From: Komagataeibacter rhaeticus
GTDB lineage: Bacteria; Pseudomonadota; Alphaproteobacteria; Acetobacterales; Acetobacteraceae
Length of the DNA: 64,000 bases
NCBI RefSeq assembly: GCF_003207855.1
Contig: NZ_NKTZ01000004.1
Location: forward strand, 1 to 64,000
Direction: 5' to 3'
The notes under the pieces are model-generated. The model was not told the origin of the DNA. It ran no database searches and saw only the letters and a list, made by a program, of their open reading frames with translations. A program made the translations under genes and the position numbers. The first letter of the stretch is position 1. Each line of letters opens with the position of its first letter. Below, one piece after another: positions 47,983-57,502 of this stretch.

Positions 47983-48462
47983 TCAGCCCTTGAGCTTCGC
48001 GTTGCACACGCTGTAGTAGCCGCCGCCTGCCTGAATCCAGCGCAGGCCGCCATTGGCGTTGGTGGCCTTGTTGGCGTTGTACTGGTCAAGGCAGGTGTGC
48101 ATGCGGGCCTTGCCTGCCGATTCCTTGCTGTATTTCTCGGCAATGGCGCTGGGCATGGTGGCGTTTGTCGCTGTGGCGGGCGCTGCTGCCGCTACGGGTG
48201 CGGCAGGCTTGGCCGCCGGGGCGCTCGGGGCCGCGGCAGGGGCTTCGGCCGGCTTGGCGGTGGTGTCGGCGCTGGCGGTGTCACCGCACTGGGCGGTCTT
48301 GAATTCCTTGTAGCTCTGGCCATTCAGGCTGCCCGCGGTGCGGGCGGCCACGAATTTCTGGTGGCAGGCCTTGGATGTATCGCGGGCCTGCGCCGCACCG
48401 GCGGAAAGGGTCAGCGCCAGAACCGACGCGGCTGCGATCTTGAAGCGGAGGGATGAAGTCAT
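47983..48462 (-). CDS. secreted Cys-containing hypothetical protein
   Basis: A 159-residue protein with a Sec signal (LRFKIAAASVLALTLSAGAA, cleaved after AQA). One motif has KACHQKFVAARTAGSLNGQSY through KTAQC, which recalls the PsiF repeat but only weakly. A long Ala/Pro/Lys linker follows, and the end reads MHTCLDQYNANKATNANGGL then GGGYYSVC. Four cysteines suggest two disulfides. No function is known. It is 40 bases downstream of the P-II gene and may be co-transcribed, though a T-rich stretch between them could end the P-II transcript. Confidence 0.75.
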   Translation of the reverse strand: MTSSLRFKIAAASVLALTLSAGAAQARDTSKACHQKFVAARTAGSLNGQSYKEFKTAQCGDTASADTTAKPAEAPAAAPSAPAAKPAAPVAAAAPATATNATMPSAIAEKYSKESAGKARMHTCLDQYNANKATNANGGLRWIQAGGGYYSVCNAKLKG

Positions 48463-48502
48463 GTTGCGGTATCAATCCTGAAATGACGGAAAAAAAGAAG
48501 GC

Positions 48503-48934
<432 letters not shown>

Positions 48935-49044
48935 TCATCCGCCTTCGCACCGTCCGGGCAGGCGGCCATGCTTGTGCGCTGCCACCGGGGGGGAGTAAAT
49001 CCGGTGGGCTTGCCGCCCGCACTGGGTCCAGAACAGGAAACGAC

Positions 49045-50289
49045 ATGAACGCGAACACGCCATCCTCCACCGCATCCGGGGCCATATCCGGGGCCATCGG
49101 GGTCGATGTCTGCATTGTGGGGGCCGGGCCCGTGGGGGCGACACTGGCCTGCCGCCTGGCGGCGGCGGGGCTGCAGGTTGCCATTATCGACCGTGCGGCC
49201 CTGCCCCCCATGGAACATCCGGCCTTTGATGGCCGGGCCTATGCCATTGCCGCAGGCTCGCGCCGCCTGCTGGAGGAAGCGGGCGTGTGGCAGCGCCTGC
49301 CCATGGAGTCGTGCGACATACGCGAAATCCGCGTGACCGATGGCAGGCCGGGGCGGCCGCCCTCACGCCTGTTCCTTGAATTCGGCCCCGATGATGCCGA
49401 CCAGCCCTTTGGCGCCATGATCGAGGCGCGTGCCCTGCGCGTGGCGCTGAATGCCAGCCTGTATGCCACGCCCGGCGTGCATGTATTCGCCCCCGATGAA
49501 GGGACCGTGACCCGCAGGCCCGAAGGGGCGGAAATCCGCACCGCCAGCGGGCGTGTGATCCATGCCCGCCTTGTGGTCGCGGCCGAAGGGCGGCGCAGCC
49601 CGCTGCGTGAACAGGCGCGCATTGCCGTCACCCGCCTGCCCTATAACCAGTGCGGCATCGTGTGCGCCGTGGCGCATGAACGCCCGCATGGCGGGCGCGC
49701 GCTGGAGCATTTCCTGCCCGCCGGCCCCTTTGCCCAGCTGCCCATGGCGGGCACGGCGGAATATCCCAACCTGTCCGCCCTGGTCTGGACCGAGGGCGAG
49801 AAGGTGGCCCATCGTCTGGCCGAACTGCCGCATGAAGCCTTTGCCCATGAAATTCGCCGCCGCATGGGCGATGAATGGCTGGGCGCCGTCACCCCCGTGG
49901 GGCAGCGCTGGGTGTATCCGCTTTCCGCGCAGTACGCGCAGCGTTATACTGATGTCCGGCTGGCGCTGGTGGGGGATGCGGCGCATGGCATTCACCCCAT
50001 TGCGGGGCAGGGGCTTAACCTTGGCTTCCGCGATGTCATTGCCATGGCCGATATCCTGATGGACGTGCATGCACGCGGGGGCGATGTGGGCGCGCCCGAC
50101 GTGCTGCGGGCCTATCAGGCGCGCTGCCGGCCGGCCAACATGCTCATGCTGGCCGCAACCGATGCGCTGGAGCGGCTGTTTGGCAATGACAACCCCGTGC
50201 TGCGGCTGGCGCGCGACGTGGGGCTTGCGGCCGTTAACCGCATCACGCCGCTGCGCCGCAGCTTTGCCCGCCACGCCATGGGGCTGTAG
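49045..50289 (+). CDS. UbiH/Coq6-type FAD monooxygenase (ubiquinone biosynthesis)
   Basis: A 414-residue flavoprotein hydroxylase. The FAD-binding fold is DVCIVGAGPVGATLACRLAAAG, the mid-chain motif ARLVVAAEGRRSPLREQA fits the DG-like signature and the second FAD site is LALVGDAAHGIHPIAGQGLNLGFRDV, the family hallmark. These enzymes hydroxylate the ring of ubiquinone precursors. Acetic acid bacteria need much ubiquinone for their membrane dehydrogenases. Which ring position is modified cannot be told. The ATG chosen is preceded by AGGAAA. cysE follows 59 bases later. Confidence 0.9.
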   Translation: MNANTPSSTASGAISGAIGVDVCIVGAGPVGATLACRLAAAGLQVAIIDRAALPPMEHPAFDGRAYAIAAGSRRLLEEAGVWQRLPMESCDIREIRVTDGRPGRPPSRLFLEFGPDDADQPFGAMIEARALRVALNASLYATPGVHVFAPDEGTVTRRPEGAEIRTASGRVIHARLVVAAEGRRSPLREQARIAVTRLPYNQCGIVCAVAHERPHGGRALEHFLPAGPFAQLPMAGTAEYPNLSALVWTEGEKVAHRLAELPHEAFAHEIRRRMGDEWLGAVTPVGQRWVYPLSAQYAQRYTDVRLALVGDAAHGIHPIAGQGLNLGFRDVIAMADILMDVHARGGDVGAPDVLRAYQARCRPANMLMLAATDALERLFGNDNPVLRLARDVGLAAVNRITPLRRSFARHAMGL

Positions 50290-50348
50290 GCGCCAGCCAC
50301 ACCGCCCGCACGTATTCAACTGGGCCAAATGGCCGGAACGGATCTGTC

Positions 50349-51212
50349 ATGTCTGAAAAGCAGCCCGCTGCCCTTTCCATGCCGCCTCGCCGGCAGCCCG
50401 TCATGCCGCCAACGCTGGGGCATGTGGACCCCCATGCCCTGTGGCAGGAAATCGTCAGTGGCGCGTGTGGCTGCAATGACCCGCTGGTCAAGGGGCTGCT
50501 GGCTACCGGCATCCGCAACCATGGCTCGTTCCGTGGCGCGCTGGCGGCCCTGATCGGGCGCAAGCTGGGTGACCGTTCGGTGGCGGATGACGCGCTGGCC
50601 GAACTGGTGACGGAAGTATTCGACGCGGACCCCGATATCGTGTCGGCTGCCGCCGCCGATCTTGTGGCCATCCGTGAGCGCGACCCCGCCACGGCGGAAT
50701 ACGTCACGCCATTCCTGTTCTTCAAGGGCTACCACGCCGTGCAGAGCTACCGCGTGGCGCACTGGCTGTGGCATAACGGGCGGGGCTACCTTGCCCTGCA
50801 CCTGCAGAGCCGGTGTTCCGAACTGTTCGCGGTGGATATCCATCCCGCCGCCCGGCTGGGGCGGCGCATCCTGCTGGACCATGGCACGGGGATCGTGATT
50901 GGCGAGACCTCGGTGCTGGAGGATGATGTCTCGCTGCTGCAGGGGGTAACGCTGGGCGGCACCGGCAAGAACGTGGGCGACCGCCACCCCAAGGTGCGCC
51001 GTGGCGTGCTGATCGGGGCGGGGGCCAAGATCCTGGGCAATATCGAGATTGGCGAGGGGGCGAAGGTGGGGGCGGGGTCCATCGTGCTGGAATCCGTCTC
51101 CCCCTACACCACGGTGGTGGGCAACCCGGCCCGGCCGGTGGGCACGCGGCATTCCGGCCTGCCCGCCTTCACCATGGACCAGATGCTGCCGCCCATTGAC
51201 TATATTATCTGA
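50349..51212 (+). CDS. cysE: serine O-acetyltransferase
   Basis: A 287-residue hexapeptide acyltransferase that makes O-acetylserine, the acceptor for sulfide in cysteine synthesis. The N-terminal helical domain includes LWQEIVSGACGCNDPLVKG and FKGYHAVQSYRVAHWLWHNG. The left-handed beta-helix has DIHPAARLGRRILLDHGTGIVIGE (His near the active site), DVSLLQGVTLGGTGKNVGDRHP and GAGAKILGNIEIGEGAKVGAGS. The C-terminal tail is long enough to reach the cysteine feedback site. The flavoprotein gene follows after three bases. Confidence 0.94.
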   Translation: MSEKQPAALSMPPRRQPVMPPTLGHVDPHALWQEIVSGACGCNDPLVKGLLATGIRNHGSFRGALAALIGRKLGDRSVADDALAELVTEVFDADPDIVSAAAADLVAIRERDPATAEYVTPFLFFKGYHAVQSYRVAHWLWHNGRGYLALHLQSRCSELFAVDIHPAARLGRRILLDHGTGIVIGETSVLEDDVSLLQGVTLGGTGKNVGDRHPKVRRGVLIGAGAKILGNIEIGEGAKVGAGSIVLESVSPYTTVVGNPARPVGTRHSGLPAFTMDQMLPPIDYII

Positions 51213-51215
51213 CGT

Positions 51216-52472
51216 ATGACCGAATTCGTTTTCAGGCCGCATGTCGCGGTTATTGGTGGCGGCCCCGCCGGGCTTGCCTGTGCCGAGATCCTGTCCGCCC
51301 GGGGGTGTGCTGTCAGCGTGGTGGAGCAGATGCCCACCATGGGCCGCAAGCTGCTCATGGCCGGGCGTGGCGGGCTGAACCTGACCCATGGCGAGGCGGC
51401 CGAACGGTTCGCCACCCGCTACGGCGCGGCACGGCCCATGCTGTCGCGCGCCCTGGCCGCCTTCACCCCGCAGGACATGGTGGCCTGGGCCGAAGGGCTG
51501 GGCCAGCCCTGCTTTACCGGCAGCAGCGGGCGGGTGTTCCCGCGCGCCATGAAGGCATCCCCCCTGCTGCGCGCATGGCTGGCGCGGCTGGCGGGGCGGG
51601 GCGTGCGCCTGCTGACCCGCCACCGCTGGGAAGGATGGGACGCGGCGGGCAGGCTGCGCGTCACCGGCCCCGGTGGCCCGGCCTGCTGGCGGGTCAACGC
51701 CACCGTGCTGGCCATGGGGGGCGCAAGCTGGGCGCGACTGGGGTCGGATGGTGCGTGGCGTGAGCGTCTGCTGGGGCTGGGTGTGGATGTTGCGCCTTTT
51801 GCCCCCGCCAATTGTGGCTTCGTGACCGACTGGGGCACGGATTTCACCACCCGGTTCGCGGGCACGCCCCTGCGCGGCATAAGCCTTGCGCTGGAAGGCG
51901 GCCCGTCCGTGCGTGGTGAGGCCGTGGTGACACAGGCGGGGATTGAAGGCGGTGCGGTCTATGCCCTGTCGGCTGCGATTCGTGACCGGATTGCCCGTGA
52001 TGGGCACGCGCTGGTTCATGTTGACCTGCGGCCCGCGCTGGATGTGGCGGATATCGCCACCCGTCTGGCCCGCGTGCGGGCGCGCGAAAGCCTGTCCAAT
52101 ACCCTGCGCAAGGCACTGCGGCTTGCACCGGAAGCCATTGCCCTGCTGCGCGAAGGCGGTGATGGACCGCCGCCACGCGACCCGACAGCCCTGGCCCGGC
52201 GGGTCAAGGCCGTGCCGGTCGTGTTGCGTGCGCCGGCTGCGCTGGACCGCGCCATATCGGTTGCGGGCGGGATTGCATGGTCCGCGCTGGACGAACGGCT
52301 CATGCTGCGCGCGCGGCCCGGTGTGTTTGCCGCGGGCGAGATGCTGGATTGGGAAGCGCCTACCGGCGGTTATCTGCTGCAGGGCTGCATGGCCACCGGG
52401 CGGCTGGCGGGTGAGGGCGCATGGGAATGGTTGCGGGACTCGCTGCGCGGGCGGTATCCGTCAGCGCCATGA
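51216..52472 (+). CDS. HI0933-type FAD flavoprotein
   Basis: A 418-residue FAD protein of the HI0933/YhiN superfamily, probably the TIGR03862 group. The FAD fold is VAVIGGGPAGLACAEILSARG, followed by the signature GRKLLMAGRGGLNLTH. The C-terminal part ends CWSALDERLMLRARPGVFAAGEMLDWEAPTGGYLLQGCMATG-like sequence (positions 52281-52400), which is diagnostic. No enzymatic function is assigned to the family. It follows cysE after three bases and overlaps the HerA-like ATPase by four bases, so the three genes form one unit. Confidence 0.9.
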   Translation: MTEFVFRPHVAVIGGGPAGLACAEILSARGCAVSVVEQMPTMGRKLLMAGRGGLNLTHGEAAERFATRYGAARPMLSRALAAFTPQDMVAWAEGLGQPCFTGSSGRVFPRAMKASPLLRAWLARLAGRGVRLLTRHRWEGWDAAGRLRVTGPGGPACWRVNATVLAMGGASWARLGSDGAWRERLLGLGVDVAPFAPANCGFVTDWGTDFTTRFAGTPLRGISLALEGGPSVRGEAVVTQAGIEGGAVYALSAAIRDRIARDGHALVHVDLRPALDVADIATRLARVRARESLSNTLRKALRLAPEAIALLREGGDGPPPRDPTALARRVKAVPVVLRAPAALDRAISVAGGIAWSALDERLMLRARPGVFAAGEMLDWEAPTGGYLLQGCMATGRLAGEGAWEWLRDSLRGRYPSAP

Positions 52473-53989
52473 GTGTTGCAATCACGATCGGGGACCGGCG
52501 CGGGGCCGTGGCGGGCGATGCCCCGGTAACCATGGATCTGGCCGAACTGCTGTCCACCCGCCTGCTGGTGCAGGGCAATTCCGGTTCCGGCAAGTCGCAC
52601 CTGCTGCGCCGCCTGCTGGAACAGTCGGCCCGCATGGTACAGCAGGCGATCATTGACCCCGAAGGCGATTTTGTAAGCCTGGCAGACCGCTTCGGCCATC
52701 TGGTCATTGATGCCGCCGAACATACCGAGGCTGCCCTGCAGGCGGCGGGCGAGCGCATGCGCATGCATCGTGCCTCCGTCGTGCTGAACCTTGAGGGCGT
52801 GGATGCGGAGGTGCAGATGCGCCGCGCCGCAGCCTTTCTGGGCGGCATGTTCGAGGTGCCGCGCGATTACTGGTACCCCGTGCTGGTGGTGGTGGATGAA
52901 GCCCAGCTTTTCGCGCCTGCGGCGGCGGGCGAGGTCTCGGATGAGGCACGCCGGGCCGCGCTGGGGGCCATGACCAACCTCATGTGCCGTGGCCGCAAGC
53001 GCGGGCTTGCGGGTGTGATCGCCACCCAGCGCCTGGCCAAGCTGGCCAAGAATGTGGCCGCCGAAGCGTCCAATTTCCTCATGGGCCGGACCTTTCTCGA
53101 TATCGACATGATGCGCGCGGCCGACCTGCTGGGCATGGAGCGCAGGCAGGCCGAAAGCTTCCGTGATCTGGAGCGGGGGTATTTCGTGGCCCTTGGGCCC
53201 GCCGTATCGCGCAGGCCGCTGGCGGTGAAGATCGGCCCGGTCGAGACCGAAAGCCGCTCGGCGGGTCCCACCCTCATGCCGTTCGAACCGGCGGCGGTGG
53301 GGGAGGAAATCCGTGAACTGATCCTGACCCCGGTGCCCGAACGTGAGATGGCCCCCCGCCCGCCACGCAGCTTCAGCCCGCCGCCCGATATCCTGGCCCA
53401 GCTTGCCGCCCATGCCGGGACCGCGGCGGTGGAGGCCGGGACGGCGGAAATGGAAGAGGCACCCCCGGTGGATGCGGCTGCCCAGAAACAGCGCTTTCTG
53501 GAAATCCTGACCGACATATTGCGCGATGAGGATGCGGGGTTCCGCCCCGTGCATGTGCTCTATCAGGATTTTCTGGTGCGCTGCCGCATAGAGGGCATGG
53601 GCCGCGATGCGCTGGACATGCCGCGCTTCCGCCGCCTGCTGGCGGTGGCGCGTGCGGGCGTGGATGCCCGCACGGCGGAAACCGGCCAGTGGCAGCAGGC
53701 CGAGCAGATGGCCGCCGTGCTGCCCGATGACGTGCAGGGCATCTTCCTGCTCATCGCGCGTGCCGCACTGCAGGGGCAGCCCTGCCCGTCGGACAGCCTG
53801 ATCGCGCGCACTTACGGTACCCATTCCCTGGGCCGGGCCCGCCGCCAGCTGACCTATCTGGAGGAGCAGAACATGATCGTGCTCCGCCATGACGGTCTGG
53901 GCCGCCGCAGCGCCGCCATTATCGGCCCCGGCTGGGAGACCGCGCCCGCCATGCCCGATGGTGGCAATGGCGGCCAGAGTGTTCCGTGA
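52469..53989 (+). CDS. HerA-like hexameric ATPase
   Basis: A 506-residue ATPase of the HerA/FtsK superfamily. After an N-terminal beta-barrel-like segment the Walker A site is VQGNSGSGKSHLL (residues 34-46) and the Walker B is VLVVVDEAQLFAP (about 138-150). CRGRKRGLAGVIATQRLAKL carries the sensor and arginine-finger-like residues, and NFLMGRTFLDIDM follows. HerA proteins usually work with the nuclease NurA in DNA end resection; no NurA is visible here. The C-terminal part (from about 330) is Pro/Ala-rich and then a helical domain. It is coupled to the flavoprotein gene. A role in DNA or conjugation-like transport is open. Confidence 0.85.
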   Translation: MSVAITIGDRRGAVAGDAPVTMDLAELLSTRLLVQGNSGSGKSHLLRRLLEQSARMVQQAIIDPEGDFVSLADRFGHLVIDAAEHTEAALQAAGERMRMHRASVVLNLEGVDAEVQMRRAAAFLGGMFEVPRDYWYPVLVVVDEAQLFAPAAAGEVSDEARRAALGAMTNLMCRGRKRGLAGVIATQRLAKLAKNVAAEASNFLMGRTFLDIDMMRAADLLGMERRQAESFRDLERGYFVALGPAVSRRPLAVKIGPVETESRSAGPTLMPFEPAAVGEEIRELILTPVPEREMAPRPPRSFSPPPDILAQLAAHAGTAAVEAGTAEMEEAPPVDAAAQKQRFLEILTDILRDEDAGFRPVHVLYQDFLVRCRIEGMGRDALDMPRFRRLLAVARAGVDARTAETGQWQQAEQMAAVLPDDVQGIFLLIARAALQGQPCPSDSLIARTYGTHSLGRARRQLTYLEEQNMIVLRHDGLGRRSAAIIGPGWETAPAMPDGGNGGQSVP

Positions 53990-54185
53990 TGAGATGGCCG
54001 CATGCCCTGAGTTCCTGAGGTAACTGGCACATTCGTGTGGTGGCAGGTAATTGAGGGGCGAGCCGATGCGTTTCCATGTCGCCTCGACGGATCGTTCTGC
54101 CGCTTTTCGCAGCAGGGGCCTGGGTGCGGCAAGGATATGTTCGATCGGATTGGGGCCCGGCGCGGCCGGTGCCGGCCTTCATGGG
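53990..54185 (-). pseudogene. IS630-family transposase remnant (C-terminus)
   Basis: Read on the minus strand in one frame, this stretch gives PGPNPIEHILAAPRPLLRKA, then AERSVEATWKRIGSPLNYL and PPHECASYLRNSGHAAISS. That is the C-terminal end of the IS630/Tc1-like DDE transposase: the final catalytic Glu within NPIE, the LLRKAAERSVE helix and the ECASYLRNSGHA ending. The sequence before NPIE is broken by a stop codon, and no stop follows before herA. It is therefore a dead scrap, without the rest of the gene or inverted ends. Confidence 0.7.
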
Positions 54186-54452
54186 GCGTGCGGAAGGAAC
54201 CGCTGATCCGGCAAGCAGCCCTTGTCGGGTGAACCTTCAATCGTCCGGGGCGACCGGGAACCTGCCAGATTGCGTCTGGCCGGATTGTGCCAGGGTCCCG
54301 TTCTTCCCCGCATCCTGCATCGTCATCGATGGGACGGCGGCACGTCCGTGTAAAACAGCGTGGCATCATGGACGGACCAGAAGGCCGGGTTCCAGAAAGG
54401 CGGATATTGCAGGCAGGGCAGGTGCCTCACGCTGCATCGGGTCGCGGGCATG
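54186..54452. other. intergenic region without recognised genes
   Basis: Between the transposase scrap and the rne terminator I see nothing I can assign. Short frames on both strands are Arg/Pro/Ser-rich and look non-coding. The region may contain further degraded mobile DNA. Confidence 0.4.
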
Positions 54453-54486
54453 AAAAAACCTGCCTTCTTGCGAAGGCAGGTTTTTT
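54453..54486. terminator. bidirectional terminator downstream of rne
   Basis: A perfect 15-bp stem, AAAAAACCTGCCTTC, loop TTGC, GAAGGCAGGTTTTTT. The six T after the GC-rich stem make a standard intrinsic terminator, and the symmetry gives six T on the opposite strand too. It lies 25 bases beyond the rne stop on its strand, so it most likely ends rne transcripts. Confidence 0.88.
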
Positions 54487-54511
54487 ACTGGTCAGGCTAT
54501 GGACCTGCGCT

Positions 54512-57502
54512 TCAGCGCTTCCACCAGCCCGTGCGGCGGCGGGGTGCCGGTGTGGCGTCCGCTTCGGCTGATGCGGCAGGCTGTGCCGTGTCATCCGCGG
54601 CCGTTTCCGCTGTTTCATCCGCTTTCTTGCGGCGGCGGGCACGGGTGGCGGCTGCGGGCGTGGCCGTTGCCGTCTTGCGGGTGGTGGCCCGTTTGCGCGG
54701 CGCGGGCTTCGGCGCGGCTTCAGCTGCCGTGTCCACCGTTTCGGCTACGGTTTCCGCCACAGGCGCCTCGGCTTCGGGTTCAGCCTTCTTGCGGCGCGTC
54801 ACACGGCGGCGCTTGGGGGCTTCTTCCGTAGCTTCGGCGTCCGGGGTCGGGGCCGGTGCTTCCGCCACGGTTTCGGCGGGTTCGTCCGCCTTGGCCGTCT
54901 TGCGGGTGGTGCGGCGGCGTGTGGTGGCCGTCGTGCCCGTGGCCTTGCTGCTGGCGCGCTTGCGGGCAGGCTTGGCTTCCGTTTTGGCGGCTGGCTCCTC
55001 GGCCGGTGCTTCCGCAGCGGGTGCCTCGGCGACCGGGGCCGGGGTTGCTTCCGCCGTTTCAGTGGCCGCCTTGCTACGGCTAGCGGTGCTGCGGCGTGCG
55101 GTCGTCGTGCTGGTGGCACGGCGGCGGCGCGGCTTGGGCGCTTCCTCCACGGTTTCGGCCGGTGCCGGTGCGGCTTCCGGTTCTGGTGCCGTTTCGGCCA
55201 CCGGCGCCGCTGCGGGGGCCGGGGCCACCTCAGCGGGTGCGGCGGTTGCGGCCTTGCTTTCCACGGCACCGGTTTCCGTCACGCTGCTTTCGGACGGGGT
55301 GCGGCGGCGTGAACGGCGGCGCGAACGGCGCGGCCTGGGCGCGGCATCTTCCGCCACGACCGCATCGGGGGTTTCCACCACCTCAACCACGACGGGATCG
55401 GCTTCCACCACATCTTCCACCACCTGTTCGGCGGGGGCGGTGGTCTGTTCGATCACATCGAAGATGTCGATGATCGCATCCCCATACGGGTCGGCCGGGG
55501 TCGGGCCACGATAGGCCTCTGGCGCGGGGGCTGCCGGTACGGGAGCCACGACGTCCGTGTCCGCTGCGGCCTGTGTTGTGTCTTCCGTGCCTTCCTGCGC
55601 GGCGGTCTGGCCGGTCTGGGAACCGCCACGGCGGCGGCGACGACGACGGCGGCGGCGGTGGTCGGTCCCCGATGCGATGTCCTCGTCCTCCTCCGTGCCG
55701 GTGGCGTGCTCGTCGGGGGTGGCCTCGGCGGCAGGCGGCTCGGCCTGGATCTGGATTTCGCGCACATGGCTGCCCTCGGCCGGGGCATGTTCGATGACCG
55801 GGGCCTCGAAGCGGGCCGTCTGCGGGCGCACGCGCTCGATGGTGCAGTCCTGCGGCTGCAGGGCGGCATCGGGGGCAAAGACGACATGCATCTTGTGCCG
55901 GGCCTCGATCTCGCCAAGCCAGCTACGCTTGTTGTTGAGGATGTAGAACGCGATTTCCGGCGCGACGGCAACCGAGATCTCGGCGGCCTTGCGCTGCATG
56001 CCTTCGTCCTCGATCGCGCGCAGTACGTGCAGCGCCGAGCTTTCGATCCCGCGCACGATGCCGGTGCCCTGGCAGTGCGGGCAGGGCATGAAGGCGGATT
56101 CGGCAATGGAGGGGCGCAGGCGCTGGCGCGACATTTCCAGCAGGCCGAAATGCGAGATCTGGCCAACCTGGATGCGCGCGCGGTCGTTGCGCAGCGCGTC
56201 CTTGAGCTTGCGCTCGACCATGCCGTTGTGCTTGCGGCTTTCCATGTCGATGAAGTCGATCACGATCAGCCCGGCCAGGTCACGCAGGCGCAGCTGGCGG
56301 GCGACTTCCTCGGCCGCTTCCAGGTTGGTGCGCAGAGCCGTTTCCTCGATATTGCGCTCACGCGTGGCGCGGCCCGAGTTCACGTCGATCGCGACCAGCG
56401 CCTCGGTCTGGTTGATGACCAGATAGCCACCGGACTTGAGCTGTACGGAAGGCGAGAGCATGGAATCCAGCAGCCCCTCCACCTTGTAGTGCGAGAACAG
56501 GGTCTGCTCGTGGTCCTGCCACAGGCGCACCTTCTGCGCGTTCTGCGGCATGAGCATGCGCATGAACTCGCGCGCGGACTTCCAGCCCGGCTCGCCATCG
56601 ATCAGGATCTCGCTCACCTCGCGCGTGTAGATGTCGCGGATGGCGCGCTTGATCAGGCTCGCTTCCTCATAGATCAGGGCGGGGGCGACGGATTCCAGCG
56701 TGTGCTGGCGGATGTCGTCCCACAGGCGCAGCAGGTATTCGCAGTCGCGCATGATCTCGGCGCGCGGGCGCTGGGCGCCGGCGGTGCGCACGATCATGGC
56801 CATGCCGCGCGGGATCTGCAGTTCGGTAATGATGTCGCGCAGGCGGCGGCGGTCGGCCACCGACGTGATCTTGCGCGAAACACCGCCCCCACGCAGCGAG
56901 TTGGGCATGAGCACGCAGTAGCGACCCGCCAGCGAGACATAGGTGGTCAGCGCGGCCCCCTTGTTGCCGCGCTCTTCCTTGACCACCTGCACCAGCAGGA
57001 TCTGGCGGCGGCGGATGACTTCCTGGATCTTGTAGTTGCGCAGGAAGCGCGCGATGCGGCGCTGGGCCTGGGCCTCGTCGCCGGTGTCGTTCTCGCCGCC
57101 CACGGTCTCGGGCTCGTCGTCTTCGGCGGCCTCCTCGCCTTCCTCGGCCGTGGCGGCGGCGGGGGCGTCCTCTTCCTCGTCGTCACGCGCGCGGCGTTCT
57201 TCCTCGGCGCGGCGTTCCTCTTCCTGAAGCGCCAGCAGTTTTTCGCGGTCGGCTACGGGGATCTGGTAATAGTCGGGGTGGATTTCACTGAAGGCCAGGA
57301 AGCCGTGGCGGTTCCCGCCGTAATCCACGAACGCGGCCTGGAGGCTTGGCTCCACGCGGATGACCTTGGCAAGGTAGATGTTGCCCTTGAGCTGCTTCTT
57401 GGAAGCGGCCTCGACATCGTAATCCTCAAGGTGGTGACCATCCATCACGACCACGCGGGTTTCTTCCGCGTGGGTCGTGTCGATCAGCATGCGTTTGCTC
57501 AT
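54512..57502 (-). CDS. rne: ribonuclease E/G
   Basis: A 996-residue endoribonuclease of the RNase E type, the scaffold of RNA degradation and rRNA/tRNA processing. The S1 domain (residues 30-125, LKGNIYLAKVIRVEPSLQAAF) carries an acidic insert (about 85-135, EEERRAEEERRA then EEDAPAAAT). The 5-prime sensor/catalytic core has AIDVNSGRATRERNIEETA and DLAGLIVIDFIDM, and the zinc-link cysteines are in CPHCQGTG (about 473). From about 590 the tail is low-complexity: ten Arg in a row near 615, then Ala/Pro/Glu/Thr/Lys repeats to the end. Degradosome-binding microdomains presumably sit there. The start MSKRMLIDTTH is typical. Confidence 0.95.
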   Translation of the reverse strand: MSKRMLIDTTHAEETRVVVMDGHHLEDYDVEAASKKQLKGNIYLAKVIRVEPSLQAAFVDYGGNRHGFLAFSEIHPDYYQIPVADREKLLALQEEERRAEEERRARDDEEEDAPAAATAEEGEEAAEDDEPETVGGENDTGDEAQAQRRIARFLRNYKIQEVIRRRQILLVQVVKEERGNKGAALTTYVSLAGRYCVLMPNSLRGGGVSRKITSVADRRRLRDIITELQIPRGMAMIVRTAGAQRPRAEIMRDCEYLLRLWDDIRQHTLESVAPALIYEEASLIKRAIRDIYTREVSEILIDGEPGWKSAREFMRMLMPQNAQKVRLWQDHEQTLFSHYKVEGLLDSMLSPSVQLKSGGYLVINQTEALVAIDVNSGRATRERNIEETALRTNLEAAEEVARQLRLRDLAGLIVIDFIDMESRKHNGMVERKLKDALRNDRARIQVGQISHFGLLEMSRQRLRPSIAESAFMPCPHCQGTGIVRGIESSALHVLRAIEDEGMQRKAAEISVAVAPEIAFYILNNKRSWLGEIEARHKMHVVFAPDAALQPQDCTIERVRPQTARFEAPVIEHAPAEGSHVREIQIQAEPPAAEATPDEHATGTEEDEDIASGTDHRRRRRRRRRRGGSQTGQTAAQEGTEDTTQAAADTDVVAPVPAAPAPEAYRGPTPADPYGDAIIDIFDVIEQTTAPAEQVVEDVVEADPVVVEVVETPDAVVAEDAAPRPRRSRRRSRRRTPSESSVTETGAVESKAATAAPAEVAPAPAAAPVAETAPEPEAAPAPAETVEEAPKPRRRRATSTTTARRSTASRSKAATETAEATPAPVAEAPAAEAPAEEPAAKTEAKPARKRASSKATGTTATTRRRTTRKTAKADEPAETVAEAPAPTPDAEATEEAPKRRRVTRRKKAEPEAEAPVAETVAETVDTAAEAAPKPAPRKRATTRKTATATPAAATRARRRKKADETAETAADDTAQPAASAEADATPAPRRRTGWWKR

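Noticed and set aside
54360-55514. A 384-codon Ala/Ser/Val/Arg-rich frame opposite the rne tail.
   Set aside because: It mirrors the low-complexity tail of RNase E and has no domain or start signal.
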